The notes under the pieces are model-generated. The model saw only the letters and a program-made list of their open reading frames with translations, did not search any database and was not told the DNA's origin. A DNA stretch of 40,486 bases from an uncultured Pseudomonadota bacterium (lineage in GTDB: Bacteria > Pseudomonadota > Alphaproteobacteria > Rs-D84). Within the stretch, counting starts at the first letter, position 1. Every line of letters begins with the position of its first letter. The stretch spans positions 1 to 40,486 of the forward strand of contig CACXXP010000004.1 of NCBI GenBank assembly GCA_902771695.1, given 5' to 3'. A program made the position numbers and the translations under genes. Shown here in pieces: positions 25,608-34,114 of the stretch.

Positions 25608-26471
25608 TTAATACAAACCATACTTTGTTATGTAATTAAACGATATTCCGATAATAAAATTACTGCCATAATTTTCGGCATCGCGCGCCTTGGCACGACG
25701 ATATTGAACATATGGTCCCATTGTGAAATCGCCCCACAGATTTGTATCCAAGCGCGCAACAACACTTAAATCACGTTCCAAATCGGTACCAACATATTGC
25801 GAATAATCAAGGTATTCACGATAATATCCGTCCGTTGATAATTTCACACCATCACGAACAGTGTATTCCAAACGCCACCCAAGTTCCGCCGCCAATTTAC
25901 TGACCTGATCATGACCATATGTGAAATCGTATTCGTAAACACCCGCAATATGTAAATCTTTGATTACCGGTGAATCAAACACGGCGAAACCCGCCATGCC
26001 ACGCAGAACCTTTAAACGATTATCGGTATCGTTTGCCGGAACAAATTCTGTTTCGTATGCCGCACGCGCCATTGGTCCAAGTTTAAACGAATCAAAATCC
26101 CAACACGCATAATTCAAGTTACTGGTCAACAATATTTTATCCGCACTTTCGTTAACAGTCCGCGGTTCGTTGTATGGTTTAACCTCGGTCCGACCATATT
26201 CCATAAACACGCTGTTATCCCAACTGAAACGATTGTGATTATATTCCAACGCGGTATCAAACACACCCTTGATAAATTCTTGATCATCGGCACTTAACGC
26301 AGAAATCGGTGATGTTGAATATTGGTCTGAATGACGCACAGATGTTTTTGACATATCCAAACCGATTCGTCGAATATTCAATATCAACTCTTTACCTTCT
26401 AAATCAATATCTGATGCAGACGCCATAAATGGTGTCAATGCCGCACACAAGAACACTGATAACTTTTTCAT
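25608..26471 (-). CDS. Outer-membrane beta-barrel protein, unknown
   Basis: 287 residues from the second ATG (26471), which is 7 bases from AAGGGG; the first ATG at 26477 is too near. Signal peptide to ASA (about 20). The mature part is a succession of amphipathic strands with alternating aromatic residues (FSWDNSVFMEYGRTEV, LAAELGWRLEYTVRDGVKL), and the chain ends in Tyr (KYGLY), consistent with an outer-membrane barrel of about 10-12 strands. The pattern loosely recalls DUF481/DUF3078-type barrels. It is the last of three closely spaced minus-strand genes (18 bp gap) and is followed by a terminator. Confidence 0.75.
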   Translation of the reverse strand: MKKLSVFLCAALTPFMASASDIDLEGKELILNIRRIGLDMSKTSVRHSDQYSTSPISALSADDQEFIKGVFDTALEYNHNRFSWDNSVFMEYGRTEVKPYNEPRTVNESADKILLTSNLNYACWDFDSFKLGPMARAAYETEFVPANDTDNRLKVLRGMAGFAVFDSPVIKDLHIAGVYEYDFTYGHDQVSKLAAELGWRLEYTVRDGVKLSTDGYYREYLDYSQYVGTDLERDLSVVARLDTNLWGDFTMGPYVQYRRAKARDAENYGSNFIIGISFNYITKYGLY

Positions 26472-26495
26472 TTTCATACCCCTTGATTACAGAAA

Positions 26496-27116
26496 TTATT
26501 TGTAAATATAAAGTGCACCATCACGGTCAGTGTAACGCCACCCAGCATTACGCAACGCGATTGTCAATGCGCCACGACGCGCGGACGCGACATGGAAAAC
26601 AATTTGACCGTCTGAAATCGCCGCCGTATCCAAATCTATGCCTGCATCTGCGGCAACCCGGCGAACACTTGACCAATCGGCGATACGATTATGCAACGAC
26701 AAAACCATTGGGAAAGTTCCTGAAACAGAATCTTCAACCGTTAACCAGTTTTGCACATCATGTGTCGCCAACCAATTTTTTGCCGCACGACGATTTAATG
26801 TCATTGTTATTTTTGCCGCATACGTCGTATCTGAAAGTTTTTCACCACTGATACCGGAACTTGCAATTAACGGCGTCAATCCAGATGATTTTTCATTTGC
26901 GACGGCCGCACGCAACGCGGACGTATCCGAATACGGTGACAACGCATCAACAATTATTTGGCGACGTGCCTCGTCAAAGGCCATATTTTTTGCGGTCGCG
27001 GCGGTATCACTGGTCACATTGACCGACGCCGTTCCCCCAAGTTCTGCGGCCACAGCGGCAACCGCACTACACGTTGCCAATGCCACCCCCGCAATAAAAG
27101 CTTTTATTTTTTTCAT
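26496..27116 (-). CDS. Periplasmic protein, unknown
   Basis: 206 residues with an Ala-rich signal peptide (cut near AVAA, residue 24). The mature N-terminal region (KNMAFDEARRQIIVDALSPYSD, then YAAKITMTLNRRAAKNWL) resembles the small alpha/beta fold found at the start of FlgT- or LPP20-like envelope proteins, in which a helix rich in A and R is followed by a KITMTL-type strand. That is a weak resemblance. The second half has two more alpha-beta units. There is no lipobox. It sits between two barrel genes with gaps of 15 and 18 bp, so it probably works with them in the envelope. Confidence 0.7.
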   Translation of the reverse strand: MKKIKAFIAGVALATCSAVAAVAAELGGTASVNVTSDTAATAKNMAFDEARRQIIVDALSPYSDTSALRAAVANEKSSGLTPLIASSGISGEKLSDTTYAAKITMTLNRRAAKNWLATHDVQNWLTVEDSVSGTFPMVLSLHNRIADWSSVRRVAADAGIDLDTAAISDGQIVFHVASARRGALTIALRNAGWRYTDRDGALYIYK

Positions 27117-27131
27117 ACAACAAACCTATCA

Positions 27132-28691
27132 TTAGAATCGTGCCTGGATACCAACACGGACACCCATAGATTTATAGACCGATTCTATTTCATTGTCAAC
27201 CTTGCATACCCATCCAGAACATTCTTTTTCTGTTTCCAGTATATTTATAATCGTTGGATCATTCTCACGCATCCATGCTTCTACTTCACTGGACGACATA
27301 CTTGGGTTTTCGTTGATATAATATTGCAACATTTCATCATATATTTCCTGGTAATAACCCTCGTTCAAATAGGTGCTGGCTTTACCGCCTGACAATGTGT
27401 AGTAATCAAATGTCATACCAATAGATAACGCAACCGAATCTGTCAACGCCGTCATATAATTTGCCGCCAAACCAATATGCCATGCCTTGCCAAAATCACC
27501 CTTGTCTTCCACGCTTTTCGGGTGTTTCCAATCACTGCGATATGGTTGATCGCCGGTTGATGTGTACATTGGCAATCCAACTTCTACACGTGCATTGACC
27601 GCGTTATACGCATTGATATCATAATCTAAATCCAATGCCACATATGGACCGGCCCATGTTGTTTCATATGAATGGCTGATACTTGGCAATTTGAACATGT
27701 ATGTACCACCGGTACTAACATGGGTTTCGCCCGATGGTATTTCCCAATACCCGTTCCAATCAGGACCATGTTCCCATAAAACCTGTTGCGTGTTTGTGCT
27801 TGTGTCATAGAAAATCAGTATCGGATCACATTGTGTTTCATCACTGCCTGCAATTGTTTCACAATATCCTGTATCAACCGTTAAACCGTAATCATTTTTC
27901 GTTTCTAATTTATATTTGAAATAGCGATACCCAACCGACGGTGTCACGCGCGCCACACCAACCTTGAATGCATCGGTCAAACCAAATCCAACATTGAACC
28001 CAAGCAAACTGCCACTGTTACTGGTTCCGATGGAAAGTGAATGCCCAACCTGTTGTCCCATATACGTTAATTCGCCGTTATCAATTTCGCCGTTATGGTT
28101 TGCATCATTCCAATCATTCCATTCTGTGACAATCCAACCGCCGTTTGTGACGTCATCGTCAATCATGGTAGAATCGCCAAATTGCATACCATATTTGAAC
28201 CCTGCATCAATCTGCATTTTTGTGTTTCCGCTGCCAAATTTATATTTTCCGGTAACATCAAAAACGTTCCAACGCAAATTATCATAATGCAATAAACTGC
28301 CCGCATCATTCATAGAAAAATTCCATGATGCAAATTCATGTAACAACGCCGCATTTATCGATAACCCTTGTCGTTCTTGGGGTGCATTTGGCGTGACTAT
28401 CTTAGTTTGTTTTGATTGAGTTTCTGTTCCAACAACACGGGTATAATTTTGATATGGATTTCCAATATATGCATTATTATTCGGCACGACACCCGTCCGT
28501 GTCCGTGTATATGTTGTATCACTGGAATAACTGGTATTTGTCATAGGCCGGGTGGCGAACCCATTGGTTGAATAGTTCCGTTGCGGTGAATTATAAACCC
28601 CATTGTAATACGTGCCCGCCGCATAGGTCATTTCCGGCAATATCGCAACGACAGCAAACTTTAAAATCAGTGAATAAAATCTCTTTGGCAT
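27132..28691 (-). CDS. Large outer-membrane barrel, possibly omptin-like
   Basis: 519 residues from the ATG at 28691 (GGAG 7 bases before, signal peptide MPKRFYSLILK... TYAAG). After a Tyr/Asn/Thr-rich linker (about 25-110) comes a barrel with alternating strands and a terminal Phe (IQARF). Some blocks parallel omptin proteases: MIDDD (176-180, compare MVDQD with the catalytic Asp pair), GYRYFKYKL, and SDWKH (Asp387, His390) where omptins have D-x-H. The Asp-His spacing is one residue too long, so protease activity is uncertain. It is the first gene of the barrel operon, divergent from the tRNA-Leu gene. Confidence 0.7.
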   Translation of the reverse strand: MPKRFYSLILKFAVVAILPEMTYAAGTYYNGVYNSPQRNYSTNGFATRPMTNTSYSSDTTYTRTRTGVVPNNNAYIGNPYQNYTRVVGTETQSKQTKIVTPNAPQERQGLSINAALLHEFASWNFSMNDAGSLLHYDNLRWNVFDVTGKYKFGSGNTKMQIDAGFKYGMQFGDSTMIDDDVTNGGWIVTEWNDWNDANHNGEIDNGELTYMGQQVGHSLSIGTSNSGSLLGFNVGFGLTDAFKVGVARVTPSVGYRYFKYKLETKNDYGLTVDTGYCETIAGSDETQCDPILIFYDTSTNTQQVLWEHGPDWNGYWEIPSGETHVSTGGTYMFKLPSISHSYETTWAGPYVALDLDYDINAYNAVNARVEVGLPMYTSTGDQPYRSDWKHPKSVEDKGDFGKAWHIGLAANYMTALTDSVALSIGMTFDYYTLSGGKASTYLNEGYYQEIYDEMLQYYINENPSMSSSEVEAWMRENDPTIINILETEKECSGWVCKVDNEIESVYKSMGVRVGIQARF

Positions 28692-28736
28692 AGTTTTCTC
28701 CATCCTATATATCAGATACATTTTATCATAAAATGA

Positions 28737-28764
28737 TTGAAAAAAAAACAATAATGTGTAAAAT
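28737..28764 (+). promoter_or_regulatory. tRNA-Leu promoter
   Basis: TTGAAA (28737-28742), 16-bp spacer, TAAAAT (28759-28764), 26 bp upstream of the mature tRNA 5' end. Confidence 0.5.
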
Positions 28765-28790
28765 GGCACAGGTTTTTACAGGGACCATAT

Positions 28791-28875
28791 GCGGATATGG
28801 CGGAATTGGTAGACGCTCAGCACTAAGGATGCTGTGGAGAAATCCGTGGGGGTTCAAGTCCCCCTATCCGCACCA
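28791..28875 (+). tRNA. tRNA-Leu, anticodon AAG
   Basis: 85 bases including an encoded CCA. The acceptor stem GCGGATA/TATCCGC pairs perfectly and the D-arm is GCG/CGC with GGTAGA. The anticodon stem CAGCA/TGCTG encloses the loop CTAAGGA, so the anticodon is AAG (28825-28827). A long class II variable arm (TGGAGAAATCCGT) and T-arm GGGGG-TTCAAGT-CCCCC follow. Class II shape and discriminator A identify leucine. Bacterial tRNA-Leu normally has GAG here; A34 would need conversion to inosine by a TadA-like deaminase to read CUC. It is an isolated gene. Confidence 0.95.
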
Positions 28876-28904
28876 TTTTTTGTATATTTTTATGTATTTT
28901 CTAC

Positions 28905-28934
28905 TTGCCCGAAAAATTATAATTTTGCTAGGAT
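28905..28934 (+). promoter_or_regulatory. Promoter of the 963-residue Cys-rich protein
   Basis: TTGCCC (28905-28910), 18-bp spacer, TAGGAT (28929-28934). The ATG at 28949 is only 14 bases after the -10 box, giving a leader of about 8 bases. Confidence 0.5.
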
Positions 28935-28948
28935 ACACACATACAGGG

Positions 28949-31840
28949 ATGAAAGGATTAAAACTGCTTTTTGGCGTATGCCTTGGCATGCTTGCATTTT
29001 GTGGAACGCATGCCGTGGATATGGATGATGTCGCACGTGCGGCGTCACGGGCGACTGCACAAAAAACATCGTCTGGGGTTCAATCCAGAACGGCGCCCTC
29101 TTCTTCTAACACGAAATCATCATCAACCGGAACAACACAGCGCACAATTACCAGTCCTGTTTCACGTGACCGTGCAACAACAACGGGCGTTGATAATTCA
29201 CAAACGAAAAACGTTACATCACGCACGGGTGCAAATGCCCCACGCACCGCGACACAAAATATTTCAACGCGTTCAACCATTGCACCACGTGCCGTAATCA
29301 CAACTGGCACTGGAATCGCACGTCGCACCACAACAAATTCAACCGTCAAACCACGCAGTGCGAATACACCCACACGAACAACAACCACTTCGCGCAATCG
29401 GTCATCACGCAATACACGCCGCATTTCACGTGCGGCCACGAATGAATCGGGGGCATTGGTTGCAAATTATTCAGGGTGTCGCAATGTGTATTACGAATGC
29501 ATGGACGAATTCTGTGCGACCAAGGATACAAACCTGCGGCGGTGCGCATGTTCATCACGTGTAAACGAATTTAACAGCATAAAAAAACAAATGTCCAAGG
29601 TTGAAGATAAAATGTTGGACTTTAATCAAAAATTGCTGATGGTGAACATGGATGCCGAAGATGTGGATGCCATAACAAACGCCACCGAAGGCGAAGACGC
29701 ATTTTATGCCACCAAGGACAAAACAAAATCCAAACGTGCATTGGACGATATTGCGAAAAAATTAAATGCGACATTTGGCGATTCGGATTCTGGTTCATCT
29801 TTGGCACCGATAACGATGTCATTGAACATAGATTCTGCATTTGATACGGTTGATTCATTTATGGGCGTGGATACAACAACAAAAAACGGCCCGGCCCTGT
29901 ACAACGCGGCAATTCCGGTATGCCGTGACATCGCGACCGAGGTATGTACCGAAGACGAATTATCTTTGGCAATCAGTGGTTATCAAATGCTGATGGAACA
30001 AGATTGCAATACGGTATTCAAATCATATCAATCCAAGGCCGATGCCGCCCGCGCCAAAGTTTTTGAAAGCAGTGCATTACTTGACATGTCACGGCTAGAG
30101 GCGTATCAGACCCGTAATTCTGATGATATGTTAACATGCAAAAGCAAAATGTTGGAAATGTTGTCTGATTCCACGGTATGTGGCAAAAATTTGCAAAACT
30201 GTCTTGATATGACGGGCAAATATATTGACCCCACAACCGGCAAGGCATTTTTAACAGCTGATTTGTCAAACCTGGATTTATTGTTGACGCGCCCATCTGT
30301 GAACCAGACATGGACATCCGCCAACAGTTCCAGTTCGTTTTTAGCATATCTGAAAAATAAAAAGACATATCTGGCGGCGGCAATGGAAAATTGTCAAGAC
30401 ATTGCCGATTCGGTATGGGACGCATTTATAGAAGACGCACTGTCACAAATCAAATTGGCACAAACCGCAAAACTAGAAGAAATACGCCAGGCCTGCACGA
30501 CACTGACGGCGGAATGTTTAACATCAACGGCGGAAACAATATCTGGGTTTGATGCACGCGCGTTATCTATATTCGGCGTGGCGGCGGATCGCACGGTCAA
30601 TTCTGTATGCGCGGATATCCAAACGGCATGCACAACATTGATTGACACCGACAGTTCTTCTACGGAATCGTGGAACACCGGCATGACCGATATTGCAACA
30701 AACAAAACATATGAAACCATCTTGACCAGTTGCACCCAGGTCGGCCGCAATTGCATTATCCAGGCATGTAAATCTATATCTGGGAACTTTGATTTGTGTG
30801 ACGACATAGAATTTTCTGCAAATCGCCACGCAATATTGGAACGCACATCATGTTGGCCGGAATTGAAAGAATGCGTTGGTGCCGCGGGTGACGAAGCATT
30901 GGTCCGCATCGTCACATTACTTGGCAAATCGGACAGTGGCGAAAACAAATACGCATTTTATGATGAAATGTACGACCGGTACCAGGAACATATTTACAGC
31001 ATATGTTATAACGAATGCGGTGAAGAAAGCACCGATGCCGAATGCGCCAAGTGCCGTATTGCTGAACGCATTTGGGGTAATTGTGAATATCCACCACAAA
31101 ATGCGGGTGATAACAGAATACTTATACCAACGACCGCATCACCAACATCATCTATACCGGCACATTCAACATTGTTGGCGTGGTTTGCAATCAACACCGG
31201 CACGGCGACCCAGCAAAGTGATGGTACATATGTTCCAAACCAGCGCAGTTGCGTCAACACACGCTGTTCTTCGGGCGTGTATGCACCCGGCGCAATGGGT
31301 AATGCCGTTTGCATGACAGATGACGGATACACAAACGATATGACGGGCGATGGCATGTATTGTCCGGCCGACGCTGGCAACATTCAAATGCAAATACAAA
31401 ATAATTTAACCAATTGTTGTTACAGCAACGAAAATGTTTGGGGACACACCCAAATGGACACCGATGGTCCGTGCTGTGAAGGTCGGGTTGCAAATATTAA
31501 TGACAACATCCCAATGTGCGTGCCGCGCACCGCCCCAGAACCAACTCTGGTAATGCAGAATGAACACAACGGCCAATATTATTTGGTGTGCGTTGGTGGC
31601 ACGGTCAGTGGTACCGGCACAAATAACAATTATCCAAATGGCAACAAAATACAATGTAATGGTGGCCGGTTTGTTTTGGTTGGGAATAACACATATACAA
31701 CCCCAACCGATGTTAATACGGTGGATGCAAATACCCCACGTACCGTTTATTACCAGGCAGAAGAAGGGAATGATCCATATACAAACCCGATACCATTTAC
31801 CCCGACGGGCAATGGATACTTTATACATTACGGAAATTAA
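28949..31840 (+). CDS. Large secreted cysteine-rich protein, unknown
   Basis: 963 residues. The frame is open further upstream through the tRNA, but the signal peptide (MKGLKLLFGVCLGMLAFCGTHA) starts at 28949, so that is the start. Residues about 25-165 are low-complexity Thr/Ser/Arg-rich, likely a disordered, very basic linker. From about residue 170 the chain holds 38 cysteines, mostly in pairs spaced 3-10 apart (CRNVYYECMDEFC, CTTLTAEC, CADIQTAC, CTQVGRNCIIQAC), in what look like repeated helical units closed by disulfides. The last 250 residues contain more Gly/Asn loops. No domain family was recognised. It is probably an envelope or surface protein whose folding requires periplasmic disulfide isomerases. 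A separate short lipoprotein gene follows. Confidence 0.85.
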   Translation: MKGLKLLFGVCLGMLAFCGTHAVDMDDVARAASRATAQKTSSGVQSRTAPSSSNTKSSSTGTTQRTITSPVSRDRATTTGVDNSQTKNVTSRTGANAPRTATQNISTRSTIAPRAVITTGTGIARRTTTNSTVKPRSANTPTRTTTTSRNRSSRNTRRISRAATNESGALVANYSGCRNVYYECMDEFCATKDTNLRRCACSSRVNEFNSIKKQMSKVEDKMLDFNQKLLMVNMDAEDVDAITNATEGEDAFYATKDKTKSKRALDDIAKKLNATFGDSDSGSSLAPITMSLNIDSAFDTVDSFMGVDTTTKNGPALYNAAIPVCRDIATEVCTEDELSLAISGYQMLMEQDCNTVFKSYQSKADAARAKVFESSALLDMSRLEAYQTRNSDDMLTCKSKMLEMLSDSTVCGKNLQNCLDMTGKYIDPTTGKAFLTADLSNLDLLLTRPSVNQTWTSANSSSSFLAYLKNKKTYLAAAMENCQDIADSVWDAFIEDALSQIKLAQTAKLEEIRQACTTLTAECLTSTAETISGFDARALSIFGVAADRTVNSVCADIQTACTTLIDTDSSSTESWNTGMTDIATNKTYETILTSCTQVGRNCIIQACKSISGNFDLCDDIEFSANRHAILERTSCWPELKECVGAAGDEALVRIVTLLGKSDSGENKYAFYDEMYDRYQEHIYSICYNECGEESTDAECAKCRIAERIWGNCEYPPQNAGDNRILIPTTASPTSSIPAHSTLLAWFAINTGTATQQSDGTYVPNQRSCVNTRCSSGVYAPGAMGNAVCMTDDGYTNDMTGDGMYCPADAGNIQMQIQNNLTNCCYSNENVWGHTQMDTDGPCCEGRVANINDNIPMCVPRTAPEPTLVMQNEHNGQYYLVCVGGTVSGTGTNNNYPNGNKIQCNGGRFVLVGNNTYTTPTDVNTVDANTPRTVYYQAEEGNDPYTNPIPFTPTGNGYFIHYGN

Positions 31841-31849
31841 GCCAATACC

Positions 31850-31879
31850 TTGACAAAACAAGATTTTTTGTGTTATAAT
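31850..31879 (+). promoter_or_regulatory. Strong sigma70-like promoter
   Basis: TTGACA (31850-31855) and TATAAT (31874-31879), both perfect consensus, with an 18-bp spacer. It starts 10 bp after the previous stop and serves the lipoprotein gene at 31907 (AAAGGA before the ATG). Confidence 0.75.
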
Positions 31880-31906
31880 ATGAACATATAACCAAAAGGA
31901 TTTCAC

Positions 31907-32368
31907 ATGTCACGTAAAGTCCCAAACAAAGTTGGTAAAATTTTAATGTTGGCGGGCCTGATGGCATTTACCAAGGCATGTAAAAAGCCGCCGGTTCCGG
32001 AACCCGAACCAACACACCATTATCCCGAAACAATTTATGTTCCATTTGAATTAAAATTATCCGATATGCCAAATGTTGATACAATCCGTTTCTACGCCCA
32101 GCAACCAGATGTTAAAAAAATTATTATGGATTTAAAACCAATGGATTCTATGCACACATCTGGTTGGGGGGCCTCAACGTATGGAAAAGTGCGCAGAATG
32201 CTGCAAGAATGTATAGACGTTAATCCAGATGAAGTTTCTGGTCATGGTACATTCATCGTCCATAAAGTTGTACCAGACAGTATGAATTACGTGTCAGGTT
32301 TACCAAGGTCGGACAGTGTCGCTTTCCGCCGAATGGGTTTTGATATTTACGTGCGTCGCAATCATTAG
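31907..32368 (+). CDS. Small putative lipoprotein, unknown
   Basis: 153 residues. A basic start and hydrophobic core lead to FTKACKKPP, which fits a non-canonical lipobox with Cys-25, then a Pro/Glu-rich spacer (PPVPEPEP). The mature domain is a compact mixed alpha/beta sequence (DTIRFYAQQPDVKKIIMDLKP, HGTFIVHKVVPDSMNYV) with no further cysteine apart from one in LQECID. No family was recognised. The near-perfect promoter suggests high expression. Its closest neighbours are the two Cys-rich secreted proteins. Confidence 0.75.
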   Translation: MSRKVPNKVGKILMLAGLMAFTKACKKPPVPEPEPTHHYPETIYVPFELKLSDMPNVDTIRFYAQQPDVKKIIMDLKPMDSMHTSGWGASTYGKVRRMLQECIDVNPDEVSGHGTFIVHKVVPDSMNYVSGLPRSDSVAFRRMGFDIYVRRNH

Positions 32369-32381
32369 CATAATTTTATTG

Positions 32382-32410
32382 TTGCCCAAAATAAAATTTT
32401 TTAATATCAT
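32382..32410 (+). promoter_or_regulatory. Promoter giving a leaderless transcript
   Basis: TTGCCC (32382-32387), 17-bp spacer, TATCAT (32405-32410). The ATG at 32417 lies 6 bases after the -10 box, at the expected transcription start, and no ribosome-binding site precedes it. Confidence 0.5.
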
Positions 32411-32416
32411 GCATGC

Positions 32417-33532
32417 ATGGCAAGGGGATTTATTACATCTGTTTTTTTGTATTTTATGTCAATAACCATGGTTTACGCCACGGGTGTTGTATGTTCCGGC
32501 CATAACGACAGCAGATCCGATTGCAATAACGAACCGGGGTGCACCGTAATTGAAGCCCAAAATGCCAATAATAACTTTTTTTGTGTTCCGGATTGTGAGC
32601 ATTTGACCACAACTACATGTGAGAATTATGCTGGATGTAAATTGAACTCAATGGAAATGTGTAGTAAAAACTCATCGGAAAATAAATATCCCACATGGGA
32701 AACAGACCATTTTGAATATCACGATTGTCCACCGGATCACCCAAAATCTGAGGTTGGAAATGACAACATAGATTTTTGTTATAAACCATGTGCCAGTGGC
32801 AGTGACGGTGGAACAGACGAATGCGGTGTTTATCACGCAACAGGATGGAACAATATTGTATCATGCCTTGTCACAAATACAGACAACCTAATGCCATCAG
32901 ATGATTTTCATACCGAAGGTGATAAATGTTTTCTGAATACCCGTCCGTGCAATTTGTTTTCTTTCACAGTTCAGGGAATTTCAAGTCCAAACCCAGACAA
33001 CGTAAGTGGTAATGCGATTTGGAATTCTGACGAAGAACACTATACCACCAGTGGTTGCACATATGCGGATACCGTATTAAATGACACATTGCACTGTAAC
33101 CAAGCGGTAAGTTACCATGGTGGGCAAACCGCAATTAATGCAAATGCAACAATAAGTTATGCAAGTGGTTCTGGGTCTTCTTACTACTGCCAAAGTTGTG
33201 AAAGTACAGAATATTATCCAACAACGAATAAACCAAATGAATATCACAGTTGTGGCAACAACCCAAGTGGAACAACCAAAGCATGCAGTTGTATAAAAAT
33301 TGAAGTAGGATATTACAATTCTTGCAGTACTGGTTGGAATAATAACATGACATTAAATCAATGTCATTCAAAATGCCCAATCGGTCAAACCACATCTGGC
33401 GAAGGTTCAACCGATATCAGAGATTGTCAATACGAAGATGACACACAAGTCTGTGATGTGGCCGGGTGCAAGAGTTTAAACCAGATTTTAAGTGGTGCCG
33501 CCGCTAACACATGGACATCCATGTTGAATTAA
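32417..33532 (+). CDS. Secreted Cys-rich protein with ephrin-receptor-like motif
   Basis: 371 residues with a signal peptide (to VYA, 21) and 28 cysteines. The N-terminal part has CxxxxGC-type short loops (DCNNEPGCTV, TCENYAGCKL). The C-terminal segment from about 265 reads CESTEYYPTTNK, then CSCIKIEVGYYNSC, then CHSKCPIGQTTSGEGSTD with a closing DC. This is the pattern of GCC2/GCC3 (ephrin-receptor-like) repeats, CP-G-x-TT-x-G-x(n)-C, known mainly from eukaryotic extracellular proteins and from some host-associated bacteria. That family call is my reading of the motif. It has no sortase or membrane anchor, so it is exported or loosely attached. It is convergent with pth, 11 bp apart. Confidence 0.8.
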   Translation: MARGFITSVFLYFMSITMVYATGVVCSGHNDSRSDCNNEPGCTVIEAQNANNNFFCVPDCEHLTTTTCENYAGCKLNSMEMCSKNSSENKYPTWETDHFEYHDCPPDHPKSEVGNDNIDFCYKPCASGSDGGTDECGVYHATGWNNIVSCLVTNTDNLMPSDDFHTEGDKCFLNTRPCNLFSFTVQGISSPNPDNVSGNAIWNSDEEHYTTSGCTYADTVLNDTLHCNQAVSYHGGQTAINANATISYASGSGSSYYCQSCESTEYYPTTNKPNEYHSCGNNPSGTTKACSCIKIEVGYYNSCSTGWNNNMTLNQCHSKCPIGQTTSGEGSTDIRDCQYEDDTQVCDVAGCKSLNQILSGAAANTWTSMLN

Positions 33533-33543
33533 AGAGCCAAAAT

Positions 33544-34068
33544 CTATATTTCACAACTGATATTTTTTATTGCGGTTTGTATTGCCGACATCTGTTCGTC
33601 GGTAAACCGCCCCAGCACCCAATCCGCCGCATCTATTGGTAACCCCATATTCCGCGGATGGTCAATTCCGATTCGCACGCGCGTATATTCATTTCCCACA
33701 TGTGCATCAATTGATTTTATCCCGTTGTGACCGGCACTGCCCCCGCCGACCTTGGTTTTAATAGTTCCCAATTTCAAATCCATATCGTCGTGAATCACGA
33801 TAATATTTTCAATTGGTATTCTGTAATAATCCATAATTGCACGCACGGCACGACCACTGTCGTTCATAAATGTTTGTGGCATCGCAAATATCACCCGCCG
33901 CCCATCAATATTTGCCGCAAAAGTTTTTGCGAACAGTTCTGTTTTCCATGTGGCCGCATCACCCGCCAAATGCTTTACCGCCATAAAGCCAACATTATGA
34001 CGCGTGCGTTCATATTCATCCCCGGGGTTCCCCAAGCCAACAATTAAAATCGGTTTATTTTCTTGCAT
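33544..34068 (-). CDS. pth: Peptidyl-tRNA hydrolase
   Basis: 174 residues, slightly short for the family (about 190). Conserved blocks are present: IVGLGNPGDEYERTRHNVGF with Asn14 and catalytic His24, the MPQTFMNDSG loop, IHDDMDL with Asp94, and GGGSAGHNGIKSI. It frees tRNAs from peptidyl-tRNA dropped by the ribosome and is essential in most bacteria. The C-terminal helix that usually closes the active site is shortened. rplY, its frequent upstream partner, is not adjacent. GAGAT precedes the ATG. Confidence 0.97.
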   Translation of the reverse strand: MQENKPILIVGLGNPGDEYERTRHNVGFMAVKHLAGDAATWKTELFAKTFAANIDGRRVIFAMPQTFMNDSGRAVRAIMDYYRIPIENIIVIHDDMDLKLGTIKTKVGGGSAGHNGIKSIDAHVGNEYTRVRIGIDHPRNMGLPIDAADWVLGRFTDEQMSAIQTAIKNISCEI

Positions 34069-34091
34069 ATGAATATCTCTTTTTCTATTAT
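34063..34091 (+). promoter_or_regulatory. Promoter of the 34115 barrel gene
   Basis: TTGCAT (34063-34068, overlapping the pth start), 17-bp spacer, TATTAT (34086-34091). The surrounding TATTATATTATC also contains TATAAT on the other strand and may serve pth. Confidence 0.5.
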
Positions 34092-34114
34092 ATTATCACA
34101 CAAAGGAGATAAAG

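Noticed and set aside
28733-28948. N-terminal extension of the 963-residue protein
   Set aside because: The extension would translate the tRNA-Leu gene; the signal peptide starts at 28949.
29080-29439. Minus-strand ORF of 119 codons opposite the Thr/Arg-rich linker
   Set aside because: It mirrors the low-complexity region and has no ribosome-binding site.
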